NCBI RefSeq assembly: GCF_007856155.1
Contig: NZ_CP042266.1
Span: forward strand, 2,046,001-2,110,000
Length of the DNA stretch: 64,000 bases
Origin: Streptomyces qinzhouensis
GTDB lineage: Bacteria; Actinomycetota; Actinomycetes; Streptomycetales; Streptomycetaceae
Direction: 5' to 3'
The notes beneath the pieces are model-generated. The model searched no databases and was not told the DNA's origin. It worked only from the letters and a program-made list of their open reading frames with translations. Shown here piece by piece: positions 1 to 7,935 of the stretch. Every line of letters begins with the position of its first letter. The stretch's first letter is position 1. The translations under genes and the position numbers were made by a program.

Positions 1-123
1 GCACTCCTGCTGCTGGTCTTCACCGGCCCGGGGGCGCCGGCGCTGGACAACCTCCTCGGCCGGGGCGGCGACAGCACACCCCGCGCGACACTCCCCCGAG
101 AGCACGCCCCCACCTCCCGCTAG
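1..123 (+). CDS. C-terminal fragment of a DoxX-like membrane protein (truncated by window edge)
   Basis: Forty codons are open in frame from base 1 to a TAG at 121-123. The visible tail starts with a hydrophobic stretch (ALLLVFTGPG) followed by APALDNLLGRG and a short polar end. That resembles the last transmembrane helix and the 'TGPG...LD' end of DoxX-family small membrane proteins, which are often found beside DedA genes. The start and most of the protein lie outside the window, so the family call is an inference from the tail only. Confidence 0.45.
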   Translation, partial: ALLLLVFTGPGAPALDNLLGRGGDSTPRATLPREHAPTSR

Positions 124-469
124 CCCCCTTCCCCCCTGCCCCTCCCCCACCGACAACCGGTGCATCACGCACCGAGTATGTGTCGACACACAACGGTGCG
201 CCCGGCCCCTCTTTGGAGGGTCCGGGCGTTACCCCTGGTCCCCGGCCCCGAGTAACGTCGGAACATCCGTGCGACGCGGATACTCCGGGGGCGGTTGGGA
301 CATCACTTCGACGGACGGAAGAGGTGATGATCACAACATCCATGGCCCTGGATGACTCTGCGGCGGAGATCACGCGTACGCTGTACAACTGCCAGTGCCA
401 CCGTCAGAGGAATGACCGTCCGGACCGACACAGCACTGTCATCACACGGGGAATCGGGGAGAGTCAACA
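124..469. other. Intergenic region ahead of the DedA gene with one palindrome
   Basis: No convincing gene is seen in these 346 bases. The only clear structure is a perfect 12-bp palindrome, TGTGTCGACACA, at 179-190. It could be an operator or may be chance. A short purine run (GGGGAGAG, about 456-463) is the ribosome binding site of the downstream GTG start at 470. Confidence 0.5.
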
Positions 470-1105
470 GTGCTGGAGAGTCTGGGGCCGCTTGTCGGCA
501 GCCCTTGGATCTATGCCGTCGTGGCCATCTCCGTGCTGCTCGACGTCTTTCTGCCGGTCCTGCCCAGCGGTGTCCTGGTGATCACCGTGGCGACGGCCGC
601 GGCCGCGGGCACCACCACCGTCGCGGACCAGGTTCCGCGCGAGGTGCCCTCCCTGCTGATCCTGATCCTCTGCGCGGCCACCGCGTCCGTACTCGGTGAT
701 CTGGTCGCCTACCGGCTGGCCCGGCGCGGCGGAGACCGCTTCGACCGCGCGATCGCCCGCTCCCGCAGGCTCACCAAGGCCCAGGCGCGGCTCGGCTCCA
801 CCCTCGCCCGGGGCGGCGGCGCCCTGGTGGTCATCGCCCGCTTCGCCCCGGCCGGCCGCTCCGTCGTCTCCCTGGGGGCGGGTGCCGCCCGCCGCCGGGC
901 CCGGGACTTCCTCCCCTGGTCGGCGCTGGCGGGCGTGATCTGGGCGGGCTACAGCGTCGGCCTCGGTTACTTCGGCGGCCAGTGGCTGGGCGCGAGCTGG
1001 GTAGGCGCCGCGGTTTCGGTCCTCGCCCTGTTCGGCGCGGGGGCCCTGGCGGCATACGTGATGCGCCGCCGCCCGGCTCCCCAGCCGGCCACCGAATCGG
1101 TCTGA
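470..1105 (+). CDS. DedA/SNARE-associated (VTT) family membrane protein
   Basis: A 211-residue polytopic protein starting at GTG, with GGGGAGAG a few bases upstream. A first helix region ends in the LPVLPSGVL segment that DedA proteins carry near the N-terminus. The ARFAPAGRS motif (about residues 123-131) and later G/W-rich helices match the DedA pattern RFxPxxR followed by AG. DedA proteins are membrane proteins implicated in lipid-carrier or phospholipid flipping and in membrane homeostasis. The substrate here is unknown. It follows a DoxX-like tail and converges on the DUF2277 gene. A second DedA protein lies at 13455. Family call is good; function is inferred from the family. Confidence 0.85.
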   Translation: MLESLGPLVGSPWIYAVVAISVLLDVFLPVLPSGVLVITVATAAAAGTTTVADQVPREVPSLLILILCAATASVLGDLVAYRLARRGGDRFDRAIARSRRLTKAQARLGSTLARGGGALVVIARFAPAGRSVVSLGAGAARRRARDFLPWSALAGVIWAGYSVGLGYFGGQWLGASWVGAAVSVLALFGAGALAAYVMRRRPAPQPATESV

Positions 1106-1111
1106 CGCTCC

Positions 1112-1351
1112 CTACTCCGCACTCTCCGCCGCCCTGCGCCCTCCCCCCTTGATCTCCAAACCATCCAACAGCCGGGCGGTCGCCTCGGCTATCTCGTCGA
1201 CGGCGCGATCGAACACCTCGCGGTTATGGGCGGCGGGCGCCCGGAAGCCGGACACCTTCCGTACGTACTGGAGGGCGGCGGCACGGATATCGTCCTCCGT
1301 GGCCTCCTCGGGCAGGACGGGCGGGCGAAGAGTCTTGATGCTGCGGCACAT
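1112..1351 (-). CDS. DUF2277 family protein
   Basis: A 79-residue soluble protein beginning MCRSIKTLRPP and containing RAAALQYVRKVSGFR, the hallmark of the DUF2277 family, which has no assigned biochemical role. The sequence is helix-rich, with no signal peptide or membrane segment. It lies on the minus strand just downstream of the phosphatase-like gene (37 bp gap), so the two may be co-transcribed, and it converges on DedA with only 6 bp between stops. Confidence 0.85.
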   Translation of the reverse strand: MCRSIKTLRPPVLPEEATEDDIRAAALQYVRKVSGFRAPAAHNREVFDRAVDEIAEATARLLDGLEIKGGGRRAAESAE

Positions 1352-1387
1352 GCCTCCAGTGTGCCCCCGCCCACTGACAGCGCCCCG

Positions 1388-1822
1388 CTACTCCCCCGGC
1401 CCGAAGCCGCGCACGTACCGCTTCTGCCAGGGCGTCTCCACAGCGTGCCGGTCGTATACCCGCCGGACGTACGCCACCGCCTCGCCCGCCGGGACTCCGT
1501 CGAGCACGGCGAGGCAGGCCAGCGCGGTTCCGGTACGCCCCCGCCCGCCACCGCACGCGACCTCGACCCGTTCGCCGCCGCACCGCTCCAGCGTCCGGCG
1601 CAGCATCCGCTCCGCCTGCGACCGGTCGGCGGGCAGCCGGAAGTCCGGCCAGCGCAGCCAGTCGCTCTCCCATCCGACGGCGGGCGGCTCCTTCGCCAGC
1701 AGATAGACCCCGTACTCCGGCTCGGGCCCTTCGGGCAGCGCCCGGCGCAGCCCCCGCCCCCGGACGAGCCGCCCGGACGGCAGTTCCAGCACCCCCGGAG
1801 TACCCGGTTCCCAGACACCCAT
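1388..1822 (-). CDS. Protein-tyrosine-phosphatase-like protein
   Basis: 144 residues. The CX5R phosphate loop is visible as Cys90-GGGRG-Arg96 followed by TGT, and a WPDF sequence at 58-61 can serve as the WPD acid loop. The His that usually precedes the catalytic Cys is replaced (VAC rather than VHC). That is seen in some bacterial members but makes full activity uncertain. The expected reaction is hydrolysis of phosphotyrosine, or of another phosphoester, in the cytoplasm. It sits between DUF2277 and a PI-PLC-like gene on the same strand. Confidence 0.8.
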   Translation of the reverse strand: MGVWEPGTPGVLELPSGRLVRGRGLRRALPEGPEPEYGVYLLAKEPPAVGWESDWLRWPDFRLPADRSQAERMLRRTLERCGGERVEVACGGGRGRTGTALACLAVLDGVPAGEAVAYVRRVYDRHAVETPWQKRYVRGFGPGE

Positions 1823-1851
1823 GCGCCCACCTCCCTGTCAGTCCCCCGACG

Positions 1852-2667
1852 CTACGCGCCCGGCCCCGGGCCCCCGGCCGCTTCCCCGATATCACCGCCG
1901 CCGTTCTGTTCGACGAGGGCGCGGACGAGCCCCGGCTCCGATTCGGGGAAGTCCATGGCGACGATGCCGAGGCCGGGCCGGGACCCGGCGGCGGATCCCA
2001 CCTGGGCGAGCAGCGCCCGATTGACACCGGCGGCGATATCACGCGGCACGGATCCCTCCCCCACCGCTCCGGTACAGGTGACGGTGAGCCTCCCCGGGTA
2101 CTCATCGACCGGGCGGAGCGGGCCGGCCCTCTCCCGGAGGTCGAAGAGCGCGGGGTCGCCGTACCGCACTCCCGGGAGCCCGTCGTGATCGCCGAGCACG
2201 ACGACCCGGCCCCGTGCCTCCCCCAGCGCCGGGATCCCGTCGCCGACCAGGAGGAGGGCGCGCCAGTCCCGGTGGTAGCGGTCGAAGAGGCTCCGGAAGG
2301 CGTCGTCGCTCTCGGCCGAGTACTCCTGGCCGATACGCATCAGTACGGTCTCCGAGGGATGAGCGCGCAGAAAGTCCCAGCAGTCACCGAGGACCTCGCC
2401 GAGGACGATGTTCTGGAAAACCTCGCCGTGATGCAGGGTGAAGGCGCCGTTGTGGGCACGGCAGCGGAGATCCAGGTAGCGGATGCCGCTGTTCAGTTGC
2501 TGCTCGACGGTGGTGTCCTGACAGACGGCCCACGGCGGCCCGAAGCAGGCGGCGGAGTGGCGAGTACCGGGGATCGTGAGGTGTTCCAGCCGGGTCGTGT
2601 CGCCGAAGGCGGCCATCCAGAAGCGGATCCCCGGAGCCCGGGTGACGGTCGGGGTCGGGGTTTCCAT
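1852..2667 (-). CDS. Phosphatidylinositol-specific phospholipase C X-domain protein
   Basis: 271 residues from the ATG at 2667, chosen because GAGGAG lies 8 nt upstream; an in-frame GTG slightly upstream overlaps that site. Bacterial PI-PLC features are present: IPGTRHS with His37, YLDLRCR (Asp66, Arg68) and LHHG with His80, the two histidines of the acid-base mechanism. No signal peptide is evident, which is unusual because bacterial PI-PLCs are normally secreted. It may be a cytoplasmic phosphodiesterase or use a non-classical route. Confidence 0.82.
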   Translation of the reverse strand: METPTPTVTRAPGIRFWMAAFGDTTRLEHLTIPGTRHSAACFGPPWAVCQDTTVEQQLNSGIRYLDLRCRAHNGAFTLHHGEVFQNIVLGEVLGDCWDFLRAHPSETVLMRIGQEYSAESDDAFRSLFDRYHRDWRALLLVGDGIPALGEARGRVVVLGDHDGLPGVRYGDPALFDLRERAGPLRPVDEYPGRLTVTCTGAVGEGSVPRDIAAGVNRALLAQVGSAAGSRPGLGIVAMDFPESEPGLVRALVEQNGGGDIGEAAGGPGPGA

Positions 2668-2944
2668 AAACACCACTCCTCAAGATATCGACCAAATCAT
2701 CACATATCACCCACAGCCTCCTCTCCCACTCGCCGACGGGAACGCCCTTCGCGTTCGGAACACCCCGCCGCCGGAGCAGGAGCTATCCATAGAAAGTGCC
2801 TTACGGGCCCGGCAGGTTGCCCACCCCGCCGACAATCTCCGCCGCGGCCGCACCCATGGACGACACACCACTCCCCCGAGTGACGGAATGGATCACCACA
2901 TCACCGCGGGCGGGCGAAACCGGGCAACCGTCACCGGACACACC

Positions 2945-2978
2945 AAAGACCCCGGACCGTCCCCGGTCCGGGGTCTTT
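2945..2978. terminator. Strong intrinsic-terminator-like hairpin
   Basis: A perfect 14-bp stem (AAAGACCCCGGACC paired with its complement at 2965-2978) around a 6-nt loop. There is no long U-tract, as is usual in high-GC actinomycetes. It stands alone in the 2668-3244 gap, between the divergent PI-PLC gene and the small + strand gene. No other gene is seen in that gap. Confidence 0.75.
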
Positions 2979-3244
2979 GCACAGGCCAGAAGGGTTTTTA
3001 GGCATAGCCGCACACCGCTCCCCCACACCGCCGGGCGGTCAGGAGCACTTGCGGAGCAACGCCTTCCGCGTCAACCCGTCTTCAAACCGGATTCATTCAT
3101 CCAGGTGGAGGAGCGCACCCCCCGGCGAGCGCGCCCCGTTAGCGATTGCGACGCATTGGTTGGGATCGGCGCCGCAGTGGCTCGTCTCGTCTTGGCAGGA
3201 TCCGGCGAGCCTCCGCGACGCCTCCCCTTTCTCCGGAGGTCGCC

Positions 3245-3487
3245 ATGACGCAACCCCCCGAGGACCCGCGGTCTCCCGCGGGCCGCTCTTTCTCCCTCCA
3301 GGCCCCCACCGAGGCGGCCCTCGCCTCCTCGGGCCCCGGCTGCCTGATGGTCCTGCTGGCCGTGGGCGACCAGCCCCCGCTCCCGGCGCTACTGCTCTCC
3401 CTGGCCATGGTCCTCGGCCTGCGCCTGACCCTCCTGCCCGCGACCGCCTGGTCCCGGCTATGGGCCGGACTGCGTCGCGGGAAGTAG
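3245..3487 (+). CDS. Small membrane protein of unknown function
   Basis: 80 residues from an ATG with GGAGG 6-7 nt upstream (3234-3238). After a polar, Pro-rich N-terminus there is a hydrophobic core (about residues 31-66, rich in Leu and Ala) that could form two short helices, and a basic tail ending RRGK. I do not recognise a family. The good ribosome binding site and GC3-rich codon use support a real gene. Confidence 0.55.
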   Translation: MTQPPEDPRSPAGRSFSLQAPTEAALASSGPGCLMVLLAVGDQPPLPALLLSLAMVLGLRLTLLPATAWSRLWAGLRRGK

Positions 3488-3711
3488 CCCACCGTCCCAC
3501 CCCTTCTGTTGGCTCCCGGCCCGTCGCCCCACCCGGGCGGCGGGCCCCCTTCCGCGCGCGCCTGCTCCATCTGGAAACGAACCACTACCGCACGGGCCAC
3601 GGGCACTCACCCGTTAGGGGTACTCCATGTGAGTGACAAAACCCCCCAACTCCCGCGCATTCATCGCATGTTTGCCGCTGACAGCGACGGCACTGCGCGA
3701 GCCCCGCGAAG

Positions 3712-5073
3712 TCAGGCGGTCTGCGCAAGGAAGTCCCGAACGACGGGCACGGCACGGTGGCCGGCGAACCGGGCGCGGAGGTCGGTGAGGCTGGAGGTGC
3801 CACGGGCGGAGGAGAGATCCCCGAGGTGGTCGAGGGATCGGCGGGCGCTGTCGACCGCGCCGTCGAGGTCACCCAGTGCCATCCGAGCCTCGGCCTCCCG
3901 GGCCAGAAAGATCGCGGTGGAGCGGGGGAAGTCCTCCTCGCGATACGCGTCGAAGGCCCGCAAACCGGCTGATGCGGCGGTGAAGTGACGAAGTGCTCCG
4001 CCCGGCCGGCCGAGGTCGAGTTCACAGGACCCCGCCTGCATATGCAGTTCACCGAGGTTGAGCCAGTAGACGCAGTCCGGCTCCTCCTCGGAGGCGCAGT
4101 CTCGAGCCCTGTCGTAGGCGTCGAACGCCGCGTTGACGGCCCGGTCCGAGGCGCGGTGATCGCCGGCGCGGGCATGGGCCCTGGCGAGCCGGGCGTACAG
4201 CATCGCGTTCATCGCGGGTGACCCGATTCGCTCCGCCCGTCCGAGGGCGTCGGCCACCAGGGCAGAGGCGCCACGAGGGTCTCCCGTGGCGTACCGCAGC
4301 ATGGCCCAGAAAGCGAGGATGTTGGCGGTGACGACCTGGTCGCCGGAGGATGCCGCGGCACGAAGGCCGACGAGGTAGTACTCCTCGGCGAGGCCCCGGC
4401 GGCCGGAGTCGTACGCCGTCCAGGCGCAGATCCTGGCGGCCTCGGCAGCGACTCCGTGCAGACGTCGACCGATCTCCTCGGTGTACGAGGTGGTCCTCAG
4501 CGTCGTGACGATTAGCCGGAGTTGGGCGCGGGCGGACGCGTGGACCTGCCCGGAGCCGAGGACGTCGTCCTGGCGCCGAAGGATCGCCAGGGACTGCTCG
4601 AACAGTTCAGGAGTATCGGCACCGACGCGGCGACCATGGGCGCGAGCCGCGGCCGGTTGGGCGGTGGCGGCCCCGGCCAGCACCGGGGTTATCCCCGTGA
4701 CGACAAGGAATCCCCTGCGGTCCATGGTCCCTCCTGTGGTTGCGACGCGGTCCAGTAGTTCGATCGTGGCGGTGAGGGTCCATTCGGCGGAGAGAAACTG
4801 CCGGTCGTGGACGCAAGCGAGCTTCAGCCACTCGGGCCATGGGCGCGCCGTGATCTCCTGCTCGGGGATTCCGTGCAAGGCGGCCATGGCCTTCTGTGCG
4901 TGCAGGTCGGGGGTGACACCACCCCGGGTCCAGCGCGTGACGCGCTTACGGTCCCGGGCGATCGGCCCGTAGCCGAGCCGTTGGTGTACCGCTCCTAAGC
5001 GCACGAGGTAGTCGCTCGCCGACCAGCCCTGCTGGTGCAGCAGGTAGGCCAGTGGGTGTTCATCGATGTCCAC
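3712..5073 (-). CDS. HTH-type regulator with TPR-like C-terminus and internal RRGFL motif
   Basis: Start taken as GTG at 5073 (453 residues); the frame stays open to 5178 but that extension looks non-coding. The first ~75 residues (ASDYLVRLGAVHQRLGYG...RKRVTRWTRGG) look like a divergent HTH. The rest, from about residue 145, is helical repeats of the TPR type found in Streptomyces NsdA-like regulators. Between them is MDRRGFLVVTG (Met117), a twin-arginine-like motif plus hydrophobic run. A very good AGGAGG lies 4 nt before that in-frame ATG (4725), so a second, shorter product is possible. It lies downstream of a GNAT gene and a related regulator on the same strand. Confidence 0.75.
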   Translation of the reverse strand: MDIDEHPLAYLLHQQGWSASDYLVRLGAVHQRLGYGPIARDRKRVTRWTRGGVTPDLHAQKAMAALHGIPEQEITARPWPEWLKLACVHDRQFLSAEWTLTATIELLDRVATTGGTMDRRGFLVVTGITPVLAGAATAQPAAARAHGRRVGADTPELFEQSLAILRRQDDVLGSGQVHASARAQLRLIVTTLRTTSYTEEIGRRLHGVAAEAARICAWTAYDSGRRGLAEEYYLVGLRAAASSGDQVVTANILAFWAMLRYATGDPRGASALVADALGRAERIGSPAMNAMLYARLARAHARAGDHRASDRAVNAAFDAYDRARDCASEEEPDCVYWLNLGELHMQAGSCELDLGRPGGALRHFTAASAGLRAFDAYREEDFPRSTAIFLAREAEARMALGDLDGAVDSARRSLDHLGDLSSARGTSSLTDLRARFAGHRAVPVVRDFLAQTA

Positions 5074-5135
5074 CTCTCCAGCATGACTGTCGGCGGCCGG
5101 GATGGAAGGCAACTGATACGCCCAACTACCCGCGT

Positions 5136-5168
5136 GGGTACACGTGGTAACACGATGGGCACACGTGG
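5136..5168. promoter_or_regulatory. Tandem GGGYACACGTGG direct repeats upstream of the regulator
   Basis: GGGTACACGTGG (5136-5147) and GGGCACACGTGG (5157-5168) are spaced exactly 21 bp apart, two turns of the helix. They lie about 60-95 bp upstream of the GTG at 5073, and each contains the palindromic core CACGTG. The arrangement suits a dimeric regulator binding one face of the DNA, possibly autoregulation by the HTH protein below it. Confidence 0.5.
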
Positions 5169-5287
5169 GCACGCGCATTCCCTTGGGAGCGATCGCGGGG
5201 GACAGCCGCTGCCTGAATGGCTCCAGGCGACCCTCTTGGCAGGCGGAGGTATTTGTTATGCCGTGAACAGGTGTCCGGGGCCCTGCC

Positions 5288-5812
5288 CTACCTCAACGGG
5301 AGTTCGGCGAGCATCACTGCGTAGACCGGAGAGTCGGGGAAGGGTTGACGCTGCCCTACCTTCCGGAAGCCCCAGGACTCGTACAGTGCCTGGACCCGGG
5401 GGTGCTCGGTGTCGACCAGGAGGACGGCGAGGTCTTCGTCCCGGTCGCTCAGGAGTTTTCGGGACAGCGCTTCGGCCGTCCCCGTCTTTCGGTAATTCGC
5501 GCGGACGGCGAGTTCGGAGTACGCGAAGGTCCGGTCGCGCTTCGGGGTTGGGTTGAGGTGCTCGCGCCACCACTCGCGGTATGGCGCAGCCGGTGCTCCG
5601 TACGCAAACCCTGCTGCGGTGTCGCCGTCGAAGGCGATCACGCAGGCGAAGTCCGGATTGCTGCCCCAGTGGTCGACGAACCAGGGAAAGCGCTGGTTGA
5701 AATCATTGTCCATCGCGTCTGCATAGGCATCTGCGTGGACGTCTATCAGCGTCTGGCGGATCTGTGGGAGGTCGTCGTGGTTGAAGCGCTGTACCTCCAG
5801 GGCGGCATTCAA
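5288..5812 (-). CDS. GNAT-family N-acetyltransferase
   Basis: 174 residues from a TTG start at 5812, picked because GGAG (5818-5821) is 5 nt upstream, no ATG is near, and it begins 1 nt after the stop of the upstream regulator, implying translational coupling. GNAT features: ELAVRANYRKTGTAEAL (acetyl-CoA-binding loop, the usual QxxGxG/A changed to RKTGTA) and ALYESWGFRKVG near the C-terminus. The target is unknown. It is clearly related to the GNAT at 43665, including the WW...P segment before the ELAVRA motif. That protein also follows an XRE/TPR regulator. Confidence 0.85.
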   Translation of the reverse strand: MNAALEVQRFNHDDLPQIRQTLIDVHADAYADAMDNDFNQRFPWFVDHWGSNPDFACVIAFDGDTAAGFAYGAPAAPYREWWREHLNPTPKRDRTFAYSELAVRANYRKTGTAEALSRKLLSDRDEDLAVLLVDTEHPRVQALYESWGFRKVGQRQPFPDSPVYAVMLAELPLR

Positions 5813-5813
5813 G

Positions 5814-7052
5814 CTAGCTCCATTCGGATCGGTAGCGGTCTTCCCACTCTCGGGCGACTCGCGCTTCTGGCACAAGGGTGGTCAAGTCCCGGTAGAAGTC
5901 GCAGAGGAGAGATCGCAGACGGCCGCAGAGGGAGTGTCCCGCCATCAGTTGGAACACGGTAGAGGCCGTGGCACACGCCTGTTCGATGTCGCGCTGGTGA
6001 AGCTGGGCCAGGGCCAGTCGGGCTGTGGCCATGGCCCGGTTTCTCAGGAACGGCGTGGGGATGCCGCTCAGGGCCCGGTGGGAGGCAGCTTCGGCTTCGG
6101 CGAAATCCCCGATGCGGTCCCGGACGATGGAGGTGATAGCGGCCAGCTCGGCCGGTCCGTAGAAGGTCACCCAGCTTGGCCGTGGACGGGGCTGTGCCTT
6201 GTCGAGAGCTTCCTGGGCACACCCGAGGGAGCGCAGGGCCGACTGCCGGTCACCGAGGGTCGAGTGTCCGACGGCGGTGCGGGCGTGGGCGAGAGAGGCG
6301 AAGAAGGGATCGCGCCGGGTGATCGTGGCGGCTTGCGCGGCCTGGGCAGAGTCGACGGCCTCGCCGTACTGGCCTCGCTGGTGAGCGAGCATCGCGAACG
6401 AGTTCCAGACCCGCAGTTCCACGACAGAGTCCTGGGCCATTCCCGCGAGGTAGTGCGCTTGGCCCAGCAGCATCCGGGCCTGGTTGCACCGCCGGGCATC
6501 CAGAGCGCTCCAGGCAGCCGTCGCTGTGTAGTCGGCGGCTACGGCGTAGAGGCGCTTCCGGATACGTTGCGTAGCTGCGAGTTTCTGCTTGGCGAGCGCT
6601 TCTGCGGCTCCGGCCAGTGCGGCGCGCTCCAGGTCCTCGTGACCGCCCTGGGTGTCGTCCAGCGCCATAAGGGCGTCCAAGCCGCTGCCAAGGCGGATCA
6701 CGTCCGATGTGCCAACGGCGACCGGGGCGCCGACCTGGGGAACTGCAAAGGCGGCGGTGAGGAAGTTCCTGCGGTCCACAGGGTCCTCCGGAGGAGTTGA
6801 GGTGCATCGTCGTCGCGCCGGTGGACTGAATCCCAGGTCTTCAGCAGTGCAGGCGAATAGCGTCTCCAGCGCCTCACGCTGCCGACGATGGGGCCACCTG
6901 GACTTGCCGGTCAGCCAGTTGCGGACCGTGCGGTCTCCCACAGTGCCCTCATGGCCCTGTGCTCGCAGGTGGTCATTCACCGCGTCGGCCAACTCGACCT
7001 GTTTGAAGCCAAGGTCCTGCATGGCGCTGGCGAGACTCCCGTTCTCCTCCAC
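5814..7052 (-). CDS. XRE-like HTH/TPR transcriptional regulator with internal RRNFL motif
   Basis: 412 residues. The N-terminal ~65 residues (MQDLGFKQVELADAVNDHL...DRTVRNWLTGK) form a XRE-type HTH. From about residue 105 the protein is a set of helical TPR-like repeats, as in sensory actinomycete regulators. VDRRNFLTAAFA (92-103) is a Tat-like segment preceded in frame by GGAGGA-CCCT-GTG (6777-6789), a possible second start. The GTG at 7052 has TACGGT at 7059-7064, 6 nt upstream, so the transcript is probably leaderless. It forms a two-gene unit with the GNAT gene. Confidence 0.85.
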   Translation of the reverse strand: MEENGSLASAMQDLGFKQVELADAVNDHLRAQGHEGTVGDRTVRNWLTGKSRWPHRRQREALETLFACTAEDLGFSPPARRRCTSTPPEDPVDRRNFLTAAFAVPQVGAPVAVGTSDVIRLGSGLDALMALDDTQGGHEDLERAALAGAAEALAKQKLAATQRIRKRLYAVAADYTATAAWSALDARRCNQARMLLGQAHYLAGMAQDSVVELRVWNSFAMLAHQRGQYGEAVDSAQAAQAATITRRDPFFASLAHARTAVGHSTLGDRQSALRSLGCAQEALDKAQPRPRPSWVTFYGPAELAAITSIVRDRIGDFAEAEAASHRALSGIPTPFLRNRAMATARLALAQLHQRDIEQACATASTVFQLMAGHSLCGRLRSLLCDFYRDLTTLVPEARVAREWEDRYRSEWS

Positions 7053-7153
7053 CTACTCACCGTAGCGACCGAACTCCCACGGTGAGCGCAGGTACAGGGA
7101 TTCTTCCGGTCGCCGCACTGGCACGTCCGTCGGGAATTTCCTCCAGTTCACAA

Positions 7154-7179
7154 CTGATCAGCCGTTGACTGAATCAGTC
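7154..7179. promoter_or_regulatory. Paired palindromes in the divergent regulator/small-gene promoter
   Basis: CTGATCAG (7154-7161) and GACTGAATCAGTC (7167-7179; 6-bp arms around one base) lie in an AT-richer spot between the XRE/TPR gene and the small + strand genes. TTGACT (7165-7170) could be a -35 element toward 7291. This is a plausible operator for the divergently transcribed regulator. Confidence 0.45.
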
Positions 7180-7290
7180 GTCACAGTCCGGAGTCCCGGG
7201 CTTCAGCCGGTACTGAGAGCCGGCCGATGACAACTGACCCCCGCGGCCTGCCCGGGCCCGGGGGATGGCCGACTGAGTTGGAGTCGACAG

Positions 7291-7512
7291 ATGCAGAGTA
7301 CCGATCGCCCACCCTCGGCACCCGACCCTTCACCTGCTGCGGCTGATGAGCGTGCGTGGTTGCCGTGCCGCTGCGGCTCCGAGACGTGCCCCGACCGCAA
7401 TCGTCGGCCGAGCTGCGCGAAGCCGCCGGGCCCGATCGTGGCCGTGCCCGTGTCCCCGACGATCGCCCGCTTCATCGAGCGGCTCAAGGCGAACGGCCGG
7501 AAGCCGCTGTGA
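7291..7512 (+). CDS. Small Cys-containing protein of unknown function
   Basis: 73 residues with GGAG about 8 nt before the ATG. A disordered Pro/Ala N-terminus is followed by PCRCGSETC, a possible metal site (C-x-C-x4-C), and a short helix (IARFIERLKANG). Its stop overlaps the next gene's GTG by 3 nt. It diverges from the XRE/TPR regulator, the position occupied at the 42-kb locus by another short Cys-rich protein. No family recognised. Confidence 0.55.
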   Translation: MQSTDRPPSAPDPSPAAADERAWLPCRCGSETCPDRNRRPSCAKPPGPIVAVPVSPTIARFIERLKANGRKPL

Positions 7513-7628
7513 GCCCGCGCGCCGTGTTCCGGCACGCGCCCTGGCGCATCATCCCGGACGCCGAGCCCGAGGCCCTGCACGAGCTGGAAGACGTCGAGGC
7601 ACACCTGGGGGTGCGCTGTGAGCAGTGA
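7509..7628 (+). CDS. 39-residue small protein, overlapping neighbours
   Basis: GTG at 7509 overlaps the previous stop (GTGA). The product runs VSPRAVFRHAPWRII...HELEDVEAHLGVRCEQ, an amphipathic, acidic C-terminal half. It ends inside the next frame, overlapping that GTG start by 11 nt. Chained overlaps of this type are typical of small phage or plasmid gene strings and support translation. No function can be assigned. Confidence 0.45.
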   Translation: MSPRAVFRHAPWRIIPDAEPEALHELEDVEAHLGVRCEQ

Positions 7629-7935
7629 CCCCGTTCCGCGGCTGGAGCACTGCATCTACTGCGAGCGGCCCGTGGAGCCCTCGGACGAGACGCTCGTGAT
7701 GCTCGGGTTCTCGGACTCCGGCGCCCGGCCGTCGCTGTATGCGCATCCGGAGTGCCCGGCCCCGCGCCGGCGCGGCCGGGATGAGCCCCATCGCCGCAGA
7801 GGCCCCTATGTGGACTCCCGGGCCACGAAAAAGACCCTCCACCCGGGTTGGGCGGAGGGTCCGATGCAGGCTCTCACCTGCTGTTTCCTACTGGTGGGCG
7901 CGGACGGTTTCGAACCGCCGACATCTGCTTTGTAA
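7618..7935 (+). CDS. Small zinc-finger-like protein running into the tRNA gene
   Basis: The first ~50 residues have CIYCERP...YAHPEC (C-x2-C ... H-x2-C), a compact zinc-binding pattern. From about residue 70 the frame passes through the tRNA-Val terminator and then the antisense strand of tRNA-Val. There it yields the familiar spurious tail VGADGFEPPTSAL, and the TAA stop comes from the anticodon arm. The genuine C-terminus was probably lost when this block was joined to the tRNA. Either the gene is 3'-truncated, or it is translated with a tRNA-derived tail. Confidence 0.5.
   Translation: MSSDPVPRLEHCIYCERPVEPSDETLVMLGFSDSGARPSLYAHPECPAPRRRGRDEPHRRRGPYVDSRATKKTLHPGWAEGPMQALTCCFLLVGADGFEPPTSAL
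7827..7861 (-). terminator. tRNA-Val terminator
   Basis: On the minus strand a 12-bp GC-rich stem (7850-7861 with 7833-7844, one G-U pair) is followed by five U residues (TTTTTC at 7827-7832). It sits about 30 nt past the tRNA 3' end, which is classic intrinsic termination. A smaller hairpin (GCAGGTGAGAGCCTGC) lies between tRNA and terminator. Confidence 0.9.

Noticed and set aside
5074..5178. N-terminal extension of the HTH/TPR regulator
   Set aside because: It overlaps the CACGTG direct repeats and lacks a ribosome site and HTH similarity; start placed at 5073.
7878..7935. C-terminal tail VGADGFEPPTSAL as a protein domain
   Set aside because: It is the antisense translation of tRNA-Val, a well-known artefact of annotation.
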